A program made the translations under genes and the position numbers. Source: Candidatus Methanophagales archaeon (GTDB taxonomy: Archaea; Halobacteriota; Syntropharchaeia; Alkanophagales; Methanospirareceae). From it: a DNA stretch of 63,679 nucleotides. The DNA lies in the NCBI GenBank assembly GCA_017883965.1, contig JAFNKG010000006.1, positions 1 to 63,679 on the forward strand, in the 5' to 3' direction. Position 1 is the stretch's first letter. Each line of letters begins with the position of its first letter. Positions 16,475 through 23,895 of the stretch are shown piece after piece. The notes below the pieces were generated by a model. That model saw only the letters and a program-made list of their open reading frames with translations, ran no database searches and was not told the DNA's origin.

Positions 16475-16680
16475 TTTAGCAAATTGGAAAATGTAAAAAA
16501 CACTTTTTCTTTAAAACGTTTAAGAAAAGTTTTATCAAAAACGCTTCGCGGAAAAGGAAAACCTGTGCTAAAAGAAAAACTAAGATAAGATTTTTAGTCA
16601 AGGTTTTTACCGAAGGTAAAAAAGTTGTTGGTAAAGCTTTCTTTTTAAAGAAATCTTTATTTTGACTTTTGCACTTTGCA
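16475..16680. repeat. Family B AT-rich hairpin cluster
   Basis: Several short inverted repeats built on ctttctt/aagaaag and ggtttttacc-like stems occur here, with the recurrent phrases ttttatcaaaaacg, cgcggaaaag and aaaacctgtgctaaaag. The same phrases recur at about 32641, 36107, 37555, 38643, 44515, 62635 and 63505. No gene is present. Confidence 0.6.
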
Positions 16681-16733
16681 CTTTTCATTTTTCACTGTCT
16701 GTTCAAAATTCAACGATTTTTGAGCAGATACCT

Positions 16734-17459
16734 TCACTCCGCAACCATCCTCTTCAAATCTCTCACCAACTCCTCCCTTACACGGTCTTCTCTGTTACCA
16801 CCGCATACCATGCCCCTAACACCAATTATATCAGTCTTAATCTCTTTTAACGCAGGAATATCATCAAATGTAAGCGAGCCCGCAATAGCAGTCTCCAGTC
16901 CCAGCGCTTTTGATTCCGAAACAAACGTCTCAAGCTCTTCTTCACTTAGAAACTCTAATGTTGTCCTACCGTCTTTTATACCGGTGTCCACCATCGCCAC
17001 GTCTATATCCACCTCTTTCCCAATTTCCGCGATTTCAAAAGGCGAAATCGAATTTATTCGTTTGTAGTCAGAATAGAAAGCAGAAACGACTTTCTTGGTT
17101 GGTGCGAAGTCTTTCACCGCTTTAACAACCCCGGTAAGCAAATCTATCGCCTCCTGCCTCGTTTTTATTTTGAACAATCCGACTTTTATGTATTCTGCAC
17201 CGGCAGAGGCAGCACCTAACGCGGCTAAAGAAGCAGTCCCCGGCTTATAATCGAAATTCCCTATCGCAGCACTTATTTTTACCCCATCTCCTTTCTCTTT
17301 TTCCACCAATTCCTTTATTGACTTTATAATCCATGGGAAATTAGCGCCAAGAGAACCTTCTTTCGGATTCTTCACATCTACAATATCAGCATTTCCGCGA
17401 ATCACCGCCTTCGCTTCCTCCATATCCTTCGGGCTCACCAACAATTTCATTTTTCTCAA
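16734..17459 (-). CDS. mfnB: (5-formylfuran-3-yl)methyl phosphate synthase (MfnB)
   Basis: This 241-residue TIM-barrel protein of the DUF556 family condenses two glyceraldehyde-3-phosphate molecules in methanofuran biosynthesis. Signature segments are ADIVDVKNPKEGSLGAN near the N terminus (Schiff-base Lys region), then AAIGNFDYKPGT and YIKVGLFKI. The length matches the family. Its start overlaps the stop of a 63-residue ORF by four bases. Presence of this gene indicates a methanofuran-using C1 pathway. Confidence 0.92.
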   Translation of the reverse strand: MRKMKLLVSPKDMEEAKAVIRGNADIVDVKNPKEGSLGANFPWIIKSIKELVEKEKGDGVKISAAIGNFDYKPGTASLAALGAASAGAEYIKVGLFKIKTRQEAIDLLTGVVKAVKDFAPTKKVVSAFYSDYKRINSISPFEIAEIGKEVDIDVAMVDTGIKDGRTTLEFLSEEELETFVSESKALGLETAIAGSLTFDDIPALKEIKTDIIGVRGMVCGGNREDRVREELVRDLKRMVAE

Positions 17460-17647
17460 ACCTCTCTTTTCTCCATACTCCTGACTTCTTTATTTATAAA
17501 ACACCTCGCTGGCGTGCCAATTAATATAATCTTCTGTTGCCTGTGTCTTCCCGAACCAGCTATAACACTGGGTCCCTTCATTTTACGGAAGAAAGCAACT
17601 AAGACTTCCCCCTCCACTCCATCACCCTTTTTATAAAGAATTGTCAT
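17456..17647 (-). CDS. 63-residue ORF coupled to mfnB, hypothetical
   Basis: The frame lies between an RHH regulator (6 bases upstream) and mfnB (4-base overlap), so coupling to both is plausible. The peptide is basic and contains VIAGSGRHRQQKIILIGTP but no recognised family. Its compact placement argues for translation; the odd composition argues for caution. Confidence 0.45.
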   Translation of the reverse strand: MTILYKKGDGVEGEVLVAFFRKMKGPSVIAGSGRHRQQKIILIGTPARCFINKEVRSMEKREV

Positions 17648-17653
17648 TTAACC

Positions 17654-18007
17654 TCAAACCTCCTTTACAAAACCTTCTTTCTCCAATTCTTCTACCATTT
17701 CTACAACGAATGCGAAATCGAGTCGCAAGTCATCAGCAATCTCATCTAACCAAGCCTTATCTCTGCTCTTCAAGTAGTCCCTTATCTCCCTTTTGGCTTC
17801 TTCTCTTGATATATTTCTGATTTTAATTACCTTTACCAGCTCTACTTCTTTAACGTAATGCTCAATAGCTTCCCTGATAAAATCAGTTCGTGACTTATAG
17901 CCGAACGTATCCACTATTTCATCTACTTTGTTGACCTGAACCTCGGGCAGTCGAATCGGGATCATCCTTGCTTTTCTGGCTTGTGTTCGCAATATGTTAC
18001 GTGGCAT
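17654..18007 (-). CDS. Ribbon-helix-helix regulator with C-terminal winged-helix-like part
   Basis: This 117-residue protein has a ribbon-helix-helix at residues about 14-55: RMIPIRLPEVQVNKVDEIV as strand and helix, then YKSRTDFIREAIEHYVKE. From residue 80 there is a helix-turn-helix-like end (DLRLDFAFVVEMVEELEKEG). It probably binds DNA as a dimer. It is the first gene of a run leading into mfnB and may control it. An antitoxin role is less likely because no toxin follows. Confidence 0.78.
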   Translation of the reverse strand: MPRNILRTQARKARMIPIRLPEVQVNKVDEIVDTFGYKSRTDFIREAIEHYVKEVELVKVIKIRNISREEAKREIRDYLKSRDKAWLDEIADDLRLDFAFVVEMVEELEKEGFVKEV

Positions 18008-18036
18008 TGTATTACACGTATATAAAGATATATCTT

Positions 18037-18726
18037 TTATCTTTTTAACACCTTAACTCCTTTTTCATCCCCCACATGCACTTCAGCAGCATTCGTAAAT
18101 ATTCCATGCTCGACAGAGCCGACAACCGAAGAAAGAACACCGCTCATTTCCTCTGGATTACTTATAACGCCAAAATCCGCATCTATCACCAAATTACCAT
18201 TCTCCGTTATAAAATATCCTCCTTTATTTCCTTCATTCCTCAAAACAGGCATACCTCCTAGCTCTTTCACTTCTCTCTCCACTACTTTCACGGCATAAGG
18301 TAAAACTTCTAAAGGAACCGGCTTATTCAGCAACTCCACCATTTTCTCTTCTTCAACACAGATAACAAGTTTTTTTGCTGCGTAAGACACTATTTTCTCC
18401 CTCGTATGCGAGCCCCATCCACCTTTTATTAAATTTAGTTGAGAATCCACTTGTTCTGCTCCATCTATGCATATATCCAGAGAAGGATGCTCAGAAAGTG
18501 TGGTAACGTGAATCCCGCATTCTATTGCTATCCTTTCGGTTCTAAGCGAAGTAGGAACGCCCAAAACATCAAGCTCCTCATCCTTTATCCTGTCGCCTAT
18601 CCTTCTTATCGCAAGTTCTGCCGTAGACCCTGTGCCGAGACCCACTACCATCCCGTCTTTTATCAAAGAAGCTGCGGATTCTGCTGCTTTTTCCTTTTTC
18701 TTCTTTCTCTTTTTATCTTCGTTCAT
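18037..18726 (-). CDS. rpiA: Ribose-5-phosphate isomerase A
   Basis: This 229-residue enzyme interconverts ribose-5-phosphate and ribulose-5-phosphate. Motifs are GLGTGSTAE (phosphate loop), GVPTSLRTE, DICIDGAEQVD and IKGGWGSHTREKIV. The usual DGADEVD reads DGAEQVD here, replacing one active-site Asp by Glu and the neighbouring Glu by Gln. The usual KGGGGAL reads KGGWGSH. The remaining Lys and Glu of the site are present. In archaea with Hps-type pathways this enzyme connects RuMP-derived pentoses to nucleotides; a fae-hps gene is in this window. The N terminus is unusually lysine-rich. Confidence 0.9.
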   Translation of the reverse strand: MNEDKKRKKKKEKAAESAASLIKDGMVVGLGTGSTAELAIRRIGDRIKDEELDVLGVPTSLRTERIAIECGIHVTTLSEHPSLDICIDGAEQVDSQLNLIKGGWGSHTREKIVSYAAKKLVICVEEEKMVELLNKPVPLEVLPYAVKVVEREVKELGGMPVLRNEGNKGGYFITENGNLVIDADFGVISNPEEMSGVLSSVVGSVEHGIFTNAAEVHVGDEKGVKVLKR

Positions 18727-18820
18727 ATTCTCAATCTGGAGTTTTTCCCTTCTTAAAACTTTTCTTTTTTTTAGAGCTAATCAAAAACATATTAAGGATG
18801 CGTGTATAGGATATAATAAA

Positions 18821-20299
18821 ATGCAGGGGAGTAGCGTGGAATGGACAGAGAAATACCGTCCAGAGAAGTTAAGAGAAGTTGTGGGCAACGAAGAAGCGAT
18901 AAAAGAACTAAAAGAGTGGGCTGAGGAAGTCTATAAGTATAAGGCAAAGTCGAAGAAAGCTGCTATACTTCACGGACCACCGGGCTGTGGAAAGACATCA
19001 GCCGCGTATGCTCTTGCTTCCGAGCGCGGATGGGAAGTCATAGAGCTTAACGCATCAGACCAGAGAAGTGAGGGGGTGATAAAAAGTATTGTAGGACCGG
19101 CTTCCACAAGCAATACTTTCAGTCACACGACGAGATTAATCATTTTGGACGAGGCTGACAATCTTCACGGTAAAGAAGACCGCGGGGGAACGAAGGCGGT
19201 AACAGAGATAGTGAAAAGAAGCACGCAGCCAATAATCCTCATTGCCAACGACAAATACAGGATGGGAAAAGCGTTGCAGCGGAATTGCAGGACAATTAAG
19301 TTCACGCAGGTAGAACCGGGGAAGGTTTACCATGTGCTGAAAGAGATAAGCGATGACGAAGGGATAGAGATAGCTGATGAAGCACTGCGCATTCTGGCTA
19401 AAAACGCTCATGGCGATTTGAGGTCCGCAATAAACGACTTGCAGGCTATTTCAATGTCGGAATCGAAATTGGAGAAAGGAGACATAGCGACAGGGGGAAG
19501 AGACGTTGAGGAGGACATTTTTGCGGTATTGAATAAAATCTTCGGCGGATACGACATGCAAGAAGCGCTTTTCTCTCTTTACGGTATTGACAAGACGCCA
19601 GAGGAAAGCATACAATGGATATATAAGAATTTTTCGTATGAACATGATGAAGAAAGCTTTTTGCACGGGTTGCATTACCTGAGCAGGGCGGATACGTTTT
19701 TAGGAAGAGCAAGACGCCGTGAGAATTTCAAGTTCTGGCGCTATGCATCCAGTTTAATGGCTTGCGGCGTGCTTTCTGCAAAAGAAATGCAGGGCGGTAA
19801 AAGAGAAGGAGGGCAAAGGCGATATTTTCGGTCGCCGTGGCAACGCGAGCAGCGAAGTGGTGAAGATAGAAAATCCGTGCCTATACGCGAAGAGATAGCG
19901 AAGAAAATAGGTGCGTATTGCAAAGTGCCACTGAGCTATGCACGATTCTTTGTCGTTCCTTTTTTGCCGTTTTTTTTCCGCGACGAAAGAAAGGCGGTGG
20001 ATATTACCGCATCGCTCCGGCTTGATGTTCCTCAAATTGCGTTTTTGGTTAGTGATACGGAAATAGGGGCTAAAGAGAAGGAGGAAAAAGCGAAGAGAAT
20101 ATACCATGACGCATTTGCGATAGCGGTGAGAAAAGGAAAGGAGCGGGTAACGGGAGAGGAAGGTGGAAAAGTGGTTAAAGCTGAAGTTGGAGATGAAGAA
20201 CTATTAAAAACAAGGGAAGTGGAAACAGTAGAGGCGGAAGGCAAGGAAGAGGAGGTGAAAGAGGTGAAAAACCAAAAGACGCTGGGGGATTTCTTTTAG
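18821..20299 (+). CDS. rfcL: Replication factor C large subunit
   Basis: The ATG at 18821 (MQGSSVEWTEKYRPEKLREVVG) gives 492 residues; the frame is open further upstream but that part lacks homologous character. Walker A is HGPPGCGKTS, Walker B LIILDEADNL, both intact. The C terminus is a charged tail ending in the PCNA-interacting peptide QKTLGDFF. RfcL joins small subunits to load PCNA at primer ends. It is divergent from rpiA. The tail composition (glutamate/lysine-rich, then PIP box) is typical of archaeal RfcL. Confidence 0.95.
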   Translation: MQGSSVEWTEKYRPEKLREVVGNEEAIKELKEWAEEVYKYKAKSKKAAILHGPPGCGKTSAAYALASERGWEVIELNASDQRSEGVIKSIVGPASTSNTFSHTTRLIILDEADNLHGKEDRGGTKAVTEIVKRSTQPIILIANDKYRMGKALQRNCRTIKFTQVEPGKVYHVLKEISDDEGIEIADEALRILAKNAHGDLRSAINDLQAISMSESKLEKGDIATGGRDVEEDIFAVLNKIFGGYDMQEALFSLYGIDKTPEESIQWIYKNFSYEHDEESFLHGLHYLSRADTFLGRARRRENFKFWRYASSLMACGVLSAKEMQGGKREGGQRRYFRSPWQREQRSGEDRKSVPIREEIAKKIGAYCKVPLSYARFFVVPFLPFFFRDERKAVDITASLRLDVPQIAFLVSDTEIGAKEKEEKAKRIYHDAFAIAVRKGKERVTGEEGGKVVKAEVGDEELLKTREVETVEAEGKEEEVKEVKNQKTLGDFF

Positions 20300-20351
20300 T
20301 TCAGCACATATCACGCAAGCAATAGCTATTATCGCAGTGGTAATCGTCGCT

Positions 20352-21113
20352 TCAGTCATTCTTCTTTGGTTTTGTGGTTATTTTTTTCTTTCCTTTCTTG
20401 GTCTTCTTGGGACTCGGGGATTGGGATTTAGTTTGGATTTGAGAGTGTTTGACAGCGGGATTTTTTAAAGAGCGGTGGTCGTTGCACACTTCCTTTAGAA
20501 GCCCGAACAGTTCCTGGTGTTCTCCGGTGAGAATCCTGTCTAATTCGCACAGTGCGATGATGCAGTGCTTCGTTTCTATGTGCCCCTTCTCAGGGCTTAA
20601 AACGGTGTCCGGGAGTTCCGCAACTTTTAAAATTGTATCCTTCATCTCTTTTGGTATACGACCGGTCAGTGCATACAATTCGACGATCTGATTTAACTTC
20701 GCCATTCCGATGAGATTGAGTGCGCTGTCCATCCATTGTATAAGTTGTGCAAGCGTAACCGTGTCAACTATTTCATTTTCATTTCCGATCCCGATCCCAG
20801 CTCCGACTCCAAATCCATTCAGCTCTGATTCTGATACCGCCGAATTGTGAATTAGCGGTTTTTTTGACTGCGATTGTGCTTCTGTTCCTGTTCCTGTTTC
20901 TGTCAACTTCTCAATAGCATCTTCCAAATTTCGCAGCCTCCCTACCTCTACATTACCCATTTCCTTTAATTGTTTCATAGCCACCTCCAATTTTTTTATT
21001 CTTTCCTCATCTATTCCATTACCTCCACCCCGTTCCTTTAATTGTTTCACAGCCTTCTTCGGATTTTTTACTCTCTCTTCGTCAACGCCACCACCGTTCA
21101 TTCGCCGCATCAT
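20352..21113 (-). CDS. FlaD/E-domain-like protein with coiled-coil start
   Basis: The 253 residues begin with three degenerate copies of a coiled-coil unit (DEERIKKLEVAMKQLKEMG). After a Ser/Gly-rich linker comes TLAQLIQWMDSALNLIGMAK, then ELYALTGRIPKEMKDTILKVAE. This resembles the conserved C-terminal domain of archaellum accessory proteins FlaD/FlaE, where a tryptophan-bearing helix precedes 'ycsiGWIse'. The end is a basic, low-complexity tail (KKTKKGKKK). Link to motility is inferred; no archaellum genes are adjacent, but a chemotaxis island lies 24 kb away. Confidence 0.5.
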   Translation of the reverse strand: MMRRMNGGGVDEERVKNPKKAVKQLKERGGGNGIDEERIKKLEVAMKQLKEMGNVEVGRLRNLEDAIEKLTETGTGTEAQSQSKKPLIHNSAVSESELNGFGVGAGIGIGNENEIVDTVTLAQLIQWMDSALNLIGMAKLNQIVELYALTGRIPKEMKDTILKVAELPDTVLSPEKGHIETKHCIIALCELDRILTGEHQELFGLLKEVCNDHRSLKNPAVKHSQIQTKSQSPSPKKTKKGKKKITTKPKKND

Positions 21114-21301
21114 TTTTTATTTATCATTCCTTTATATTTTTAACTAATCTCTTTAACTTAATTTACATAGAGGCTATATAAATTTTCCGAATATTTAAAT
21201 TTTTCTTTAGCATATTTGAAAGAAAAATGTCGAATAGTGATTATTTATGTCTTCTCGATACTCGGTAAAAGACTCCACAAGTTCAAAAGCCATCCTTTGT
21301 C

Positions 21302-21340
21302 ATCTCACCGCTCTCCGCGTTCCCGGCGGTAAACAAATAC
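21302..21340. repeat. Half copy of family C repeat forming the end of the radical SAM gene
   Basis: The segment ending in cggcggtaaacaaatac matches the right arm of the family C element at 39152-39252. It supplies the last codons and the stop of the radical SAM gene. Confidence 0.55.
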
Positions 21341-22744
21341 TGATTTTTCACCCCTATGTATGTTATTATGCGAGCAAAAGGGCACTATTCTACCATCTGA
21401 CAAACCATAGTGTATCACACATTTCCTTAAACGAGCAAAATCGAAATTGTATGTGTCCATGAAATGCATTGAGCCAATAAATAGAAGGTTGAAATGGAGG
21501 TCGCTTAAGTCCCGGTAATCGTGGCTTTTTACGAACTCGATAAAAAACTCTTTTAAAAAACCTGGACGGATACTTCTTAAAGCCGTAAAAACAGGTATCT
21601 TTTTCTTTTTTTTATATGCCGCTGCCAATCTTTCCAGATTCACGTATTTCGTTATCGGCTCTACTTTTTCTTCTGCTTTTCCGTTTTTCTCGACTACGAG
21701 ATAAGAAAAAGCGCCACAGGAAAAATGACAGCCCACTTCCGATTTGCCTAAAGTTCCAAGTAGCACGCTCATCTGCGAAGGGGGCAAGAAATCATCTCTA
21801 CGAAGAAAACCTGTTTGTTCTTCTATTTTACTAATGACATCAGAAACCGTTATCCTTTCATTTTCGGTATATGATGTCCTACCGCAGAAGGAAATAGGCT
21901 GGAAATTTACGCCTCGTATGATATCACTATTCTCTATTGCAAATTTTATAATAGCACCGATTTGGTAGTCGTTCACGCCTTTTACGATGGTAGGCACGAG
22001 AACGATAGCAGGGTTGGGTCCCGCATTTCGATGGTTTTCTATCGCTTTTTTCTTTACTTCGAGCAGTTTTCGACCTCTTAGCTTCTCGTAGGGCTCTTCT
22101 GTTACACCATCGAATTGAAGGTAAATAACACTTGTGCCTGCGGATTCTATCTCTTTGCAATATTCCTCGCTCTCTGCCATTTTTATACCGTTGGTATTTA
22201 CTTCCACGTGCTCAAACTTTTTTCTCGCATACGAAATAAGTTCAGGGAGGTCGTTCCTCAGCGTGGGCTCGCCGCCACTGAATTGAAGCCCCGCGGCATT
22301 TGTATTCGATGCGAAGTTGTCTATAATCGCTTTTAGTTCTTCTATTTCAGCGTCTTTTTCATGTCCACTGCCATTTCCTTTATCATTACTTTTTGCAAAG
22401 CAGGTAGGACATCTCAGGTTGCATCTCATCGTTACGTCTATGACTCCTAAAACAGTGGATGATTCATGCTGTGGGCACAACCCGCAAGCAAAGGGGCATT
22501 CTCCATTATTTTCCTTTATTCCTCTTCTTCCTGCTACTTCGATGTCTTTCGCTTCAAATAGTCTGTAAAGTTGATAATCCGACCAACATAGGTCTTTAAA
22601 AGTGCCGTGTTCCGCACAGCTCTTCTCCATATAAACTGCTCCGTTCTCTTCATACAGCCTCGCATCTATGATGCAGTAGCATACCGGGCAGATGCTTTTC
22701 GTGGCTCGGATGGGTGTAGGTGCGGATACAGGTACGGATTTCAT
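21305..22744 (-). CDS. Radical SAM protein, Tes/MJ0619-like
   Basis: This 479-residue protein begins with a zinc-ribbon-like part (ICPVCYCII) and a second cysteine group (CPFACGLCPQH). The radical SAM cluster CNLRCPTCFA, then GLQFSGGEPTLRNDLPEL and QFDGVTEEPYEKLRG follow. A late C-terminal cysteine pair (VGCHFSCGAFSYLV) completes the pattern. This layout fits the family of tetraether lipid synthase and the MJ0619 pterin methylase; the two cannot be separated by eye. Either role would suit a methanogen-related archaeon. The last 11 codons lie in half of a family C repeat (21302-21340), so the native C terminus was probably replaced. Confidence 0.8.
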   Translation of the reverse strand: MKSVPVSAPTPIRATKSICPVCYCIIDARLYEENGAVYMEKSCAEHGTFKDLCWSDYQLYRLFEAKDIEVAGRRGIKENNGECPFACGLCPQHESSTVLGVIDVTMRCNLRCPTCFAKSNDKGNGSGHEKDAEIEELKAIIDNFASNTNAAGLQFSGGEPTLRNDLPELISYARKKFEHVEVNTNGIKMAESEEYCKEIESAGTSVIYLQFDGVTEEPYEKLRGRKLLEVKKKAIENHRNAGPNPAIVLVPTIVKGVNDYQIGAIIKFAIENSDIIRGVNFQPISFCGRTSYTENERITVSDVISKIEEQTGFLRRDDFLPPSQMSVLLGTLGKSEVGCHFSCGAFSYLVVEKNGKAEEKVEPITKYVNLERLAAAYKKKKKIPVFTALRSIRPGFLKEFFIEFVKSHDYRDLSDLHFNLLFIGSMHFMDTYNFDFARLRKCVIHYGLSDGRIVPFCSHNNIHRGEKSVFVYRRERGER

Positions 22745-22826
22745 TTTTTGTTATGTATCTTTTTAATATCTGAGGAATGATATAATAATAACGGGATATT
22801 GAAGTTAGTAAATTCATTGAAATTGA

Positions 22827-23591
22827 ATGAAGTATGAAGTAATGGAAAAATTGAAAATAGTGCTGGAAAGATTGAAAGAGTATCAGCCAGAGAGAATTAT
22901 CCTTTTTGGCTCTTATGCCAGAGGTGAAGCCGATGAATACAGCGATTTGGATTTCGTAGTTATCAAAAAGACGGGTAAAAGATTTTTAGAAAGGTTGATA
23001 GAGGTAGCAAAACTTATAGACGATGATTTGGGAAATGTGGATGTTTTCGTTTATACGCCGGAGGAATTCGAGAGGATGATTGACTGGGAAAATCCATTTA
23101 TTGAACGAGTGCTGAAAGAAGGGAGGGTTTTATATGAAAAGTCATGGGCTCCGCCCATGTCCCCGCAAGCCCTGAAAGGGCTTAGTAAAGAAGAGGCAAA
23201 TCGCTGGTTAGAACAGGCAAAGTATGATTTTGAATCTGCTAAAAGAATGTATGAGCAAAAAGATTACTCCGATGCCTGTTTCTTCTCTGAACAGGCGGGA
23301 CAAAAAGCATTAAAAGCCTACCTTTATTTTAAAGGTGAGCGATATGTTTGGGAACATTCAATATTTAAACTTGCCATCAGATGCAAAAATTATGAGAGTG
23401 AGTTTGAACAAATCATTGACTGCGGGAAGATTCTGGACCGGTATTACCTTACCACAAGATACCCGGATGCAATTGCACCCCCGGCAATACCCTACGAATC
23501 GTTTACTGAGAAAGACGCCGCAGAAGCAATAAGTTATGCACAAAAAATCCTGGAAATGGTGAAAAATAGATTGACCGAAAGGGAAAAATGA
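22827..23591 (+). CDS. Fused MNT nucleotidyltransferase-HEPN protein
   Basis: Residues 1-105 are a minimal nucleotidyltransferase (FGSYARGEADEYSDLDFVVI: GSxxRG with DxD). Residues about 125-250 are a HEPN domain with the RNase-type motif RYVWEH (R-x4-H) near 173. Normally these are two adjacent genes: HEPN is the toxic RNase, and MNT neutralises it by adding AMP. Here they are one frame joined by residues 108-124 (WAPPMSPQALKGLS), which are encoded by a family A palindromic element. The fusion probably arose by that insertion. A RelB-like gene overlaps the stop. Confidence 0.85.
   Translation: MKYEVMEKLKIVLERLKEYQPERIILFGSYARGEADEYSDLDFVVIKKTGKRFLERLIEVAKLIDDDLGNVDVFVYTPEEFERMIDWENPFIERVLKEGRVLYEKSWAPPMSPQALKGLSKEEANRWLEQAKYDFESAKRMYEQKDYSDACFFSEQAGQKALKAYLYFKGERYVWEHSIFKLAIRCKNYESEFEQIIDCGKILDRYYLTTRYPDAIAPPAIPYESFTEKDAAEAISYAQKILEMVKNRLTEREK
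23143..23184 (+). repeat. Family A double hairpin inside the MNT-HEPN gene
   Basis: It contains the stem atgggc-tcc-gcccat followed by gtccccgca and the stem agccctgaaagggct. It lies exactly at the joint between the two protein domains and is in frame. Confidence 0.8.
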
Positions 23592-23746
23592 TGGTTACAC
23601 GAGAAGAAATCGAAGCACGCATTGATTCAGTTGAAATTCTTAGTAATCCAAAAACGATGGAAGCACTCCATAAAAGCGACATGGATATTAAAGCAGGTAG
23701 GGTTAAGGAAGTTACTTCTGTTGAAGAGTTGCTTGATGAGCTGTGA
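23588..23746 (+). CDS. RelB/Phd-like antitoxin, small
   Basis: This 52-residue protein begins in an ATGATG that overlaps the MNT-HEPN stop. The sequence MVTREEIEARIDSVEIL...TSVEELLDEL has the acidic, extended C terminus with the VEELLDEL ending seen in short antitoxins paired with RelE/ParE toxins. A truncated toxin start follows three bases downstream, which supports the pairing. Confidence 0.6.
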   Translation: MMVTREEIEARIDSVEILSNPKTMEALHKSDMDIKAGRVKEVTSVEELLDEL

Positions 23747-23748
23747 AC

Positions 23749-23826
23749 ATGACCTGGGTAGTAAAGCGAACAGACACTTTTCTGACATCTCTCAAAATCT
23801 ACCGCCGAGATCACGGAGAGCGCTGA
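23749..23826 (+). pseudogene. RelE/ParE-like toxin, truncated by a family C repeat
   Basis: The ATG at 23749 starts MTWVVKRTDTFLTSLKIYRR, the beta-strand and helix that open RelE/ParE-type mRNA interferase-fold toxins. After 25 codons the frame ends at TGA 23824-23826 inside a family C element that starts at 23801. The catalytic C-terminal half is absent, so the toxin is dead while the antitoxin gene remains. Confidence 0.6.
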
Positions 23827-23887
23827 GATGAGATAAATGATTTTTCTGACTCTCTGTGTTCTCTGCGGGCTCAGCGGTAAACAAGTA
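23801..23887 (-). repeat. Family C inverted-repeat element
   Basis: The two arms accgccgagatcacggagag and ctctgtgttctctgcgggct...cagcggt are mutually inverted around an AT-rich centre (gagataaatgattttt). It is about 90 percent alike by eye to the copy at 39152-39252 in opposite orientation. Confidence 0.7.
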
Positions 23888-23895
23888 CAACACCC

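Noticed and set aside
18632..18820. Extended N terminus of RfcL
   Set aside because: The upstream 63 codons overlap the rpiA start region antisense and show no RFC homology; the start at 18821 matches the family.
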